A stretch of 52,509 bases of DNA from an uncultured Peptococcaceae bacterium (GTDB lineage: Bacteria; Bacillota; Peptococcia; Peptococcales; Peptococcaceae). Below, one piece after another: positions 46,339 through 52,509 of the stretch. A program made the position numbers and the translations under genes. The notes under the pieces are model-generated. The model saw only the letters and a list, made by a program, of their open reading frames with translations, was not told the DNA's origin and did no database searches. Location: positions 1-52,509 of the forward strand of contig CAJUDO010000022.1 in the NCBI GenBank assembly GCA_910585405.1, in the 5' to 3' direction. Numbering within the stretch: the stretch's first letter is position 1; the number at the start of each line of letters is the position of its first letter.

Positions 46339-47694
46339 TTATGATTCCTCCCTGCGCACCATGCGCGCGATAAAGAAGCCGTCCATCTCATCCTCAAAAG
46401 GCAAAAACTGCACAGCGCCCTGCCCCTCTTTCTTCTCCATATTGAGCCAGCAATCAGCCAAAGTTTCATCCAGAGAATATTCCTCATGCGCCGCCAGAAA
46501 CGCTTCCACCATCTGTTCATTTTCCTCCGGCGTAATGGTGCAGGTGCTGTAAATCAATACGCCGCCGGGACGCACCAATTGGGCCGCCTGTTCCAAAATC
46601 TGCCGCTGAATTTTACACAAGCTCTTGATATTTTCTGACGCTTTGGACCAGCGGGCATCGGCTCTGCGGCCCAACACACCCAGACCAGAACAGGGCACAT
46701 CGCACAGCACTGCGTCAAAAGGCTCCTGCCAGCGTTCGGTTAGCTTCGTGCCGTCCTGCAAGCAGAGCTCCACATTGTGAATTCCCAGACGCTTGCAGTT
46801 TTCCCCAATGAGCTCCAGCCGATGCTGATAGATATCACAGGCATAAATGACACCGCTGTCTTTCATCAACTGCGCCAGGTGGGTCGTTTTTCCGCCGGGC
46901 GCGCTGCACACATCCAGGACGCGGGCGCCCTGGGCTGGCTCTGCCGCCAATGCCACCAGCATAGAGCTTTCATCCTGCACAGTAAACAGTCCCTGCTTAA
47001 ATGCCGGCAGCTCATGCAAATTCACCGCTGTCTCAATGCACAAGCCTTCCGGCGTATAACGACTTTCCCGCACATGAATGCCTGCTGCCTCCAACTCCGC
47101 TTTCAAAGCGCTGCGGCTTATCTTTAACGTATTGGTGCGAATCCACAGCGCCGCAGGACGGTTAAACCACTGACAAAGCGCTTCGGCATGCTCCAAGCCG
47201 TACTGTTTTAGAAAACGCTTTGCCATCCAGGCAGGAAAGGAATACTGTACCATCAGATACTGCACCGGGTCGGCTTCTTTATCGGGCCAGTTGATGTGTT
47301 CCATGCCCCGCAGAATATTGCGCAGCACTGCATTGACAAACTTGTCCACATGACCATAGTGCTTCGCCAATTTGACTCCTTCATTCACTGCGGCGGAAGG
47401 CGGAATTTTATCTAAGAAAAGAATCTGATATAATGCCGTGCGCAAAATATTGCGCGTCCAGCCATCCATTTTTTTTACCTTTGTCGTGGCAAATTGGTCC
47501 AGCACATAGTCCAGCTTTCCTCTGTTTTTCACAGAGCCATAAACAATTTCCGTGATGAGTCCCTTATCCCGCCCATCCAGGCCTTCACATGAAAAAAGAG
47601 CTTTATCCAAAGCCAGATTGGCATAAGCCCCTTCTTCGTTAATTTGATATACGATTTGCAGTGCCAGCTCGCGGCTGTTTCGTTGCTTAGTCAT
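46339..47694 (-). CDS. rsmB: 16S rRNA cytosine-967 methyltransferase RsmB
   Basis: A 451-aa m5C methyltransferase. The N-terminal NusB-like RNA-binding domain (RELALQIVYQINEEGAYANLALDKAL) is followed by the SAM domain with CSAPGGKTTHLAQ, the catalytic DVPCSGLGVLGRR and YSTCTITPEENE cysteines. It overlaps the upstream protease gene by 8 bp and abuts rlmN. Typical operon order with fmt and def. Confidence 0.97.
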   Translation of the reverse strand: MTKQRNSRELALQIVYQINEEGAYANLALDKALFSCEGLDGRDKGLITEIVYGSVKNRGKLDYVLDQFATTKVKKMDGWTRNILRTALYQILFLDKIPPSAAVNEGVKLAKHYGHVDKFVNAVLRNILRGMEHINWPDKEADPVQYLMVQYSFPAWMAKRFLKQYGLEHAEALCQWFNRPAALWIRTNTLKISRSALKAELEAAGIHVRESRYTPEGLCIETAVNLHELPAFKQGLFTVQDESSMLVALAAEPAQGARVLDVCSAPGGKTTHLAQLMKDSGVIYACDIYQHRLELIGENCKRLGIHNVELCLQDGTKLTERWQEPFDAVLCDVPCSGLGVLGRRADARWSKASENIKSLCKIQRQILEQAAQLVRPGGVLIYSTCTITPEENEQMVEAFLAAHEEYSLDETLADCWLNMEKKEGQGAVQFLPFEDEMDGFFIARMVRREES

Positions 47695-48379
47695 CGTTGC
47701 CTCCTAAAAACCCTGCGATCACCACCAGACGCAAAAGCTGCAGCACAGCCATCAGCGCAGCGGCCACATAGGTGAGCGCAGCAGCTCTCAGCACTTTGCT
47801 GGTGCCCTTCAGCTCCGTATCGTCCAAAAATCCCTCGCCGCCCAAGGTGGCCAAGGCGCGGGAGCTGGCATTAAACTCCACCGGCAATGTAATCAGCTGA
47901 AAAAACACAATGGCGCCAAACAACAAAATCCCCACCCTTGCCAGGGAAGGACTCCCCATAAAGAGTCCCAGCATAAACATGGGAATGGCCGCATAAGAGC
48001 CAAACTGGGTGACCGGTATCACCGTATTGCGAATATATAAAGGCAGATAACCGCTGTCATGCTGGACAGCATGCCCCACTTCGTGAGCCGCCACACCCAA
48101 CGCCGCCAGAGAAGTACTGCCATACACATCGGTAGACAGACGAACTACCCGTGTGCGCGGGTCATAGTGGTCGCTCAACTGCCCGCTGACTCTCTCGATG
48201 GGCACATCATACAAGCCGTTCTGATTCAAAATATACCGCGCCACATCGGCACCGGTCATCCCGCGATGAGAGGGCACCTGAGAATAGCGATTGAACGTAC
48301 TGCTCACCTTCATCTGCGCATACAGGCTAATCAGCACAGCCGGTATCAAAATCATCATAGTTGGATCCCAAAACAACAT
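47687..48379 (-). CDS. Membrane zinc metallopeptidase, YugP-like
   Basis: A 230-aa membrane protease of the neutral zinc metallopeptidase group (DUF type of Bacillus YugP). The motif AAHEVGHAVQHDSGY supplies the HExxH site, and three or more membrane helices are visible (TMMILIPAVLISLYAQM; AAIPMFMLGLFMGSP; ILLFGAIVFFQLITLP; ALTYVAAALMAVLQLL). Commonly found between fmt and rsmB in Firmicutes. Substrate unknown. Confidence 0.9.
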   Translation of the reverse strand: MLFWDPTMMILIPAVLISLYAQMKVSSTFNRYSQVPSHRGMTGADVARYILNQNGLYDVPIERVSGQLSDHYDPRTRVVRLSTDVYGSTSLAALGVAAHEVGHAVQHDSGYLPLYIRNTVIPVTQFGSYAAIPMFMLGLFMGSPSLARVGILLFGAIVFFQLITLPVEFNASSRALATLGGEGFLDDTELKGTSKVLRAAALTYVAAALMAVLQLLRLVVIAGFLGGNDD

Positions 48380-48410
48380 AAAAGAAACCTCCTAAAATTT
48401 AACTTTCCCG

Positions 48411-49352
48411 TTATCCATCTATTTCACCTAAGCGTGTATCCGGCACAACGCCCATCCCATTGCAAAAATCTCTCGCCGTCATGGACTTTTTGCCGGCGGG
48501 CTGCAGCTCTAATATTTCCAGACAGCCCTGCCCGGTCTGTACCGTAAAACTGTCTTTTCCCACAGCTACTACAGTTCCCGGCGTCTTTCCGCTTTCCCTC
48601 TCCTGTATACGGCTTTTCCAGATTTTCAGCCGCCCGTCGTTCCACATAGTATAGGCTCCCGGCGCAGGCGCCAATCCGCGAATCTGGCAAAAAATCTCAT
48701 GAGCCGGCTTTCTCCAGTCGATGACTTCATCCTCTTTCAGAATCCGCGCTGCATAAGTAGCCTGCTCCTCCGCCTGTTTTTCAGGCCGGATCGCTCCCTC
48801 TTCCAGAGCGTCCAATGTTTTCACCAACAGCTCTCCGCCTAACACCGCCAATTTCTCAAACATCGTGCCCGAGGTGTCTTCCTCCCCGATGGGCATGCTG
48901 CCCTGCATAAGAATGTCACCGGTGTCCATCCCCGCATCCATCTGCATAATGGTGACGCCGCTCTCCCGGCAGCCGTCCAGCACCGCACGCTGAATAGGCG
49001 CCGCGCCGCGATAGGCCGGCAGCAGAGAGCCGTGCACATTGATACAGCCATATTTGGGCAAATCCAATATTTCCTGCGGCAGGATGCGCCCGTAAGCAAC
49101 GACTACAATGACATCCGCTTCAAAACTTTTTAACAATTCCAGAAATGCTGCGTCCTTGACATTGGTGGGCTGGTATACCAGAAGTCCCAATTCCAATGCC
49201 CGCGTCTTCACCTCTGAGAAAGCTAACTTGTTGCCCCTGCCTTTAGGACGGTCAGGCTGGGTGATGACGGCAGCTACAATATGACCTGCCTGCACCAAGG
49301 CGTCCAGCGACTGAACTGCAAAATCCGGCGTTCCCATAAATACAATCCGCAT
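48411..49352 (-). CDS. fmt: Methionyl-tRNA formyltransferase
   Basis: A 313-aa enzyme that formylates initiator Met-tRNA. MRIVFMGTPDFAVQSLDAL at the start, HGSLLPAYRGAAPIQRAVLDG with the catalytic Asn/His/Asp region (CINVHGSLLP) and GVTIMQMDAGMDTGDIL are conserved; the C-terminal OB domain follows. ATG 49352 has AGGAGAG 8 nt upstream; the longer frame overlaps def. Confidence 0.97.
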   Translation of the reverse strand: MRIVFMGTPDFAVQSLDALVQAGHIVAAVITQPDRPKGRGNKLAFSEVKTRALELGLLVYQPTNVKDAAFLELLKSFEADVIVVVAYGRILPQEILDLPKYGCINVHGSLLPAYRGAAPIQRAVLDGCRESGVTIMQMDAGMDTGDILMQGSMPIGEEDTSGTMFEKLAVLGGELLVKTLDALEEGAIRPEKQAEEQATYAARILKEDEVIDWRKPAHEIFCQIRGLAPAPGAYTMWNDGRLKIWKSRIQERESGKTPGTVVAVGKDSFTVQTGQGCLEILELQPAGKKSMTARDFCNGMGVVPDTRLGEIDG

Positions 49353-49365
49353 GAAAAACCCTCTC

Positions 49366-49830
49366 CTACTTCTGATACTCGATATTAGTAGCTGTGTCGA
49401 TAAACAAAATACCGTCCAAATGGTCAATTTCATGCTGCAGGGCTCTGGCTAAAAAGTCTTCCCCCTCCACAATAATCTCTTCTCCTTCGGGATTTGTCGC
49501 TTTCACCTTCACATACTGGCTGCGGCGCACATCGCCCCACATGTTGGGACAGCTCAGACAGCCTTCCGGACCGTTCTGCACACCGGAACGCTCCACAATT
49601 TCCGGATTGATGAGCTTCAGCGGACCAGGTCCGCCCTCTCCCACATCCACCACCACAGCGCGTTTCAGAATCCCCACCTGCGGCGCGGCCAGCCCTACGC
49701 CATTTGACGCGTACATGGTTTCCAGCATACGGTCCAGCATCTTCTTGACATTGGGCGTGATCTCCGGAATGGGCTTGGAAATCTTGCGCAAGATTTTATC
49801 TTCTTTGGTTACAATATTATAAACAGACAT
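49366..49830 (-). CDS. def: Peptide deformylase
   Basis: A 154-aa metalloenzyme that removes the formyl group from new proteins. All three motifs are present: GVGLAAPQVG, EGCLSCP and QHEIDHLDG. It is placed just upstream of fmt, with which it forms a functional pair. The start and length are typical. Confidence 0.97.
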   Translation of the reverse strand: MSVYNIVTKEDKILRKISKPIPEITPNVKKMLDRMLETMYASNGVGLAAPQVGILKRAVVVDVGEGGPGPLKLINPEIVERSGVQNGPEGCLSCPNMWGDVRRSQYVKVKATNPEGEEIIVEGEDFLARALQHEIDHLDGILFIDTATNIEYQK

Positions 49831-49851
49831 TCTTACTACCTCCTAGCTATA

Positions 49852-52299
49852 CTATAAAACACTCACCGGCTCCACATCAATAAGGAACCTTAAAGTTTTA
49901 CTCTTTCTTGATAAAGTCATCATCTTTTTCCCATATTCGGCGGCTTCCCGCAGCAAATCTAGCGAAGTGCCTTTTAAAATCAAATGAAACCGGTGGCGGC
50001 GGCGCACCATGGAAATAGGCGCCTCCGAGGGACCCAAAAATTCCAGAGCAGGATACCTAAGCTGCAGCTGTTCTGCCACGCGCCCAAGCTCCGCCAAAAG
50101 ACCGTCTGCCTCATAGTCGGACACCAAAATCCGCACCATGAAGGAAAAAGGCGGATAGCCCATCAGTTCCCGCATCTGAATTTCCTTTTCGTAGAAGCTG
50201 CCATAATCATGGTTTTGTGCTGCAACAATACTATAGTGTTCCGGATTGTACGTCTGCACAATCACTCTGCCCGGCTTTTCGCCTCTCCCCGCTCTTCCCG
50301 CCACCTGCGTCAAAAGCTGAAAGGTGCGTTCCGCTGCGGTATAGTCGGGCAAATTGAGGATCATGTCCGCCGCCAGCACGCCCACTGTAGTCACATTGGG
50401 AAAATCCAAACCCTTGGCCACCATCTGCGTCCCAATCAAAACCTGCGTTTCACCGCGGGCAAACCGCTCCAGTATCTGATTATGGGCATCTTTATTTTTC
50501 GTCGTGTCCAAATCCATCCGATCGACGACAGCCCAGGGCCAGAGCCGTCGTACCTCTTCCTCCACCAGCTCCGTACCCGAACCCATAAAACGAATATAGT
50601 GACTGCCGCAATTGGGGCACATTCCCGACAATGGCATCATAAAATCACAATAGTGGCATTTGGCCATGTTCTCTTCCTTGTGGTAGGTCAACGCAATAGA
50701 GCATTTCTCGCAAACCAGCGTATACCCGCACTCCCGACAGACCACAGAGCTGGAAAAACCTCTGCGGTTCAAAAAAAGGATAACCTGCTCTCCAGCCAAG
50801 AGACTCTCCTCCATAGTCTGCCGCAATTGCTTGCTAAACATACTGCGATTTCCGCTCTGGAATTCTTTTGCCATATCCACAATCTCCACTGCAGGCAAGG
50901 GCTGCTGTTTTGCCCGCTTGTGCAGTGTGAGCAGTGTGCCCGCGCCCTGCGCAATCTCATAATAACTCTGCACCGCCGGTGTCGCGCTGCCCAAAAGCAG
51001 CAGACCTTTATTTTGCTTCATCCGCTGTCTGGCCACCTGCCGCGCGTGATAACGAGGATCGGGCTCCGACTGCTTAAAGGTCGTTTCGTGTTCCTCATCC
51101 ATGATAATCAGACGCAATCGCCGCACCGGCGCAAACACCGCGCTGCGCACACCCACCACAATGCGCGTCTCTCCCTTGTAGAGCCGCTGCCAGGCGTCAA
51201 ACCGTTCTCCGTCGGACAGATTGCTGTGCAGAACCTCTACATATTCGCCCAGCACTGCGCGAAACCGGCCGATTAACTGCGGCGTCAAAGAAATCTCCGG
51301 CACCAGTATCATTGCGCCTTCCCCACGCTCCAACACAGCGCGCAGAGTGCGCAGATACACCTCCGTTTTCCCGCTGCCTGTCACGCCGTGCAGCAGGATT
51401 TCCTCCGGCTTGCCTGTCGCCAGCTTGGCCAAAATCACATCCAGCGCAGCCTGCTGCTCTGCATTCAGCACCAGTTCCTGCCCATTGCGGAACACCGCAC
51501 AATCACTGCTGAATCGCTGCAGCTCCACCTGCTTTTGGCGAATCAAAATTTTTTTCAAAAGCTCCCTGACAAGTTGTCGGTAATTGGGCCAGTAGCTGTA
51601 CAACGTTTTGCCGTCGCTGGCGCCCTGATAAGTCAAGTAGCGCAAAACCTCCCATTGCCGCACTGCCCTGCCCAGCTGTGCACGAGCCCGTTCCAGCTCC
51701 GCCGGCTCCACACAGCTCTCATAAATAGTTTCCCTCTTGCTTCCGCCCTGCTTCCTGTAATCCGTTTCCAGGGCTACCAGTTCTGCTTCCACCAACTGAG
51801 GCAGCAGCTTTTCTGCCTGGGGTATTTGTTTTTTTAATGTTGCCAGAGAAATCCTTCCCTTTTGCCGAACCAACTCCGCCAGCTGTCCGGCCTGTTCCTC
51901 CAGGAGAAGCAGCTGCACCTGCGCCAGTGCTGAATCACCGCGCCAGCACACAAGCTCTTGCTTCTTGCTGCGTACATATTTGGGAAGCATATATTCTACT
52001 ACATAATAACAGGAACAGAGATAATACTCGCTAATCCACACCGCCAGCTCCACCTGTTCAGGCAGCAGAAAATTCTGCACTTCCACCATCTCGAGAATTT
52101 CCTTGTATGACTCTCCCTGCGTGCTGTCTTCGTCAAGCAGCGCGACGATATAGCCATGTACTTGTTGGTTTCCCTTCCCCAGCGGCACCATCACCGAGTT
52201 GCCCGGCTGCGCCAGCTGCGCAAGCTTCTGCGGCACCCGGTATGTGAGAATATCCCTGAAATCGCGCACATTACGTGAAACAGCCACCTGTGCCAGCAT
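49852..52299 (-). CDS. priA: Primosomal helicase PriA
   Basis: An 815-aa replication restart helicase. Walker A GVTGSGKTEVYLR, DEEH box IMDEEHETTFKQ, GSATPAVQSYYE, zinc cluster (CRECGYTLVCEKC and CHYCDF...CPNCG) and the C-terminal GTQMVAKGLDFPNV and QVAGRAGRG are visible. ATG 52299 is preferred (AGAGGTG upstream); the longer frame back to 52380 crosses the promoter. First gene of the def-fmt-rsmB group. Confidence 0.97.
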   Translation of the reverse strand: MLAQVAVSRNVRDFRDILTYRVPQKLAQLAQPGNSVMVPLGKGNQQVHGYIVALLDEDSTQGESYKEILEMVEVQNFLLPEQVELAVWISEYYLCSCYYVVEYMLPKYVRSKKQELVCWRGDSALAQVQLLLLEEQAGQLAELVRQKGRISLATLKKQIPQAEKLLPQLVEAELVALETDYRKQGGSKRETIYESCVEPAELERARAQLGRAVRQWEVLRYLTYQGASDGKTLYSYWPNYRQLVRELLKKILIRQKQVELQRFSSDCAVFRNGQELVLNAEQQAALDVILAKLATGKPEEILLHGVTGSGKTEVYLRTLRAVLERGEGAMILVPEISLTPQLIGRFRAVLGEYVEVLHSNLSDGERFDAWQRLYKGETRIVVGVRSAVFAPVRRLRLIIMDEEHETTFKQSEPDPRYHARQVARQRMKQNKGLLLLGSATPAVQSYYEIAQGAGTLLTLHKRAKQQPLPAVEIVDMAKEFQSGNRSMFSKQLRQTMEESLLAGEQVILFLNRRGFSSSVVCRECGYTLVCEKCSIALTYHKEENMAKCHYCDFMMPLSGMCPNCGSHYIRFMGSGTELVEEEVRRLWPWAVVDRMDLDTTKNKDAHNQILERFARGETQVLIGTQMVAKGLDFPNVTTVGVLAADMILNLPDYTAAERTFQLLTQVAGRAGRGEKPGRVIVQTYNPEHYSIVAAQNHDYGSFYEKEIQMRELMGYPPFSFMVRILVSDYEADGLLAELGRVAEQLQLRYPALEFLGPSEAPISMVRRRHRFHLILKGTSLDLLREAAEYGKKMMTLSRKSKTLRFLIDVEPVSVL

Positions 52300-52336
52300 G
52301 TCCAACACCTCTTTCCCTCTTTTGCATGCGAAAAAT

Positions 52337-52345
52337 ATTATAGCA
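52337..52345 (-). promoter_or_regulatory. priA operon promoter, extended -10
   Basis: TGCTATAAT on the minus strand, 38 bp before the ATG; the -35 is not clear. Drives priA-def-fmt and the following genes. Bases 52346-52476 contain no gene that I can support. Confidence 0.55.
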
Positions 52346-52476
52346 TATTTCAAGTCATCTATACCAGTACCAATCCACAATCCGTTATTATTTTTTGTCT
52401 AGTCAGACTTCCTTAGGAGAAAAACTGACAGTTCAATTTGTCTCTTCCCATTCCCTTCCCCCCAGCCCATCTCCTA

Positions 52477-52504
52477 CCCCTACCGCGTAACTTACGCAGT
52501 AGGG
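52477..52504. repeat. Second copy of the intergenic palindromic element
   Basis: CCCCTACCGCGTAAC / TTACGCAGTAGGG, related to 40511-40539. It is cut off close to the window end. Confidence 0.5.
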
Positions 52505-52509
52505 TATGT

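Noticed and set aside
49984..51276. 430-codon open frame on the plus strand
   Set aside because: Antisense to priA with every priA motif intact on the other strand; His/Arg/Pro-rich shadow frame.

Overview
The window is a junction between a bacterial chromosome and a complete integrated phage. Bases 156-40304 are a prophage of about 40 kb with a contractile tail (myovirus). It sits in the 3' half of a tRNA-Val(CAC) gene (40306-40379, minus) and is bounded by 43-bp identical cores at 113-155 and 40305-40347. The chromosome to the right carries nifJ, a small stand-alone siroheme reductase module, rlmN, rsmB, a zinc membrane protease, fmt, def and priA. That gene set, with Firmicutes-type promoters and ribosome binding sites, suggests an anaerobic Firmicute, probably a Negativicute (Acidaminococcaceae-like). 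The taxon is an inference from gene content.

Nearly all phage genes are on the minus strand and read from right to left. Integration and immunity come first (36.3-40.1 kb): tyrosine integrase, a CI-like repressor without a peptidase domain, a Cro-like protein and a BRO antirepressor. Early and replication genes follow (26.2-36.2 kb): DUF2800 nuclease-like protein, DUF2815 protein, family A DNA polymerase, a primase/VapE helicase interrupted by one in-frame TGA, VRR-NUC nuclease, SNF2 helicase and an ArpU-like late regulator. A 310-bp non-coding stretch with ten GGACAA/TTGTCC motifs (28.43-28.74 kb) is a candidate origin. Packaging and head genes span 17.3-25.2 kb: terminases, a portal fused to an ADP-ribosyltransferase domain, an F-like minor head protein, a DUF2213 protease/scaffold, cement protein and a DUF2184 capsid. 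Neck, sheath, tube, chaperone, tape measure and baseplate span 5.9-17.3 kb. Tail fibres and lysis genes are at 0.46-5.9 kb.

Several features go beyond a routine prophage. (1) The main tail fibre gene has an invertible end: a 16-bp inverted repeat (4600-4615 / 5372-5387) brackets two alternative C-terminal cassettes lying tail to tail, and both are in frame with the repeat. (2) Two unrelated type I toxin-antitoxin cassettes are present, neither of which has an ORF long enough for routine calling. One is Fst/par-like at 38.55-38.85 kb, with an antitoxin RNA whose loop pairs with the toxin start codon. The other is a holin-like toxin with an antisense RNA, placed between holin and endolysin at 1.9-2.25 kb. 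(3) A 34-aa ORF at 38329-38433 has its own promoter covered by two GAAC-N4-GTTC-type (LexA-like) sites and its own terminator. It lies next to a repressor that cannot self-cleave, so it is a candidate SOS-controlled antirepressor. (4) A membrane protein gene at 25.3-26.1 kb has its own promoter and is bracketed by terminators, as a moron would be.

How the parts work together: CI and Cro probably act at TCGCA-N5-TGCGA operators that cover the cro promoter region and the start of the antirepressor unit. A -1 frameshift at a T7 slippery site should make the long form of the tail chaperone, and a nested start should make free scaffold. The phage copy of the tRNA end brings its own imperfect copy of the tRNA terminator, so the tRNA unit stays intact after integration. 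All functional statements come from reading the sequence; no database search was run.
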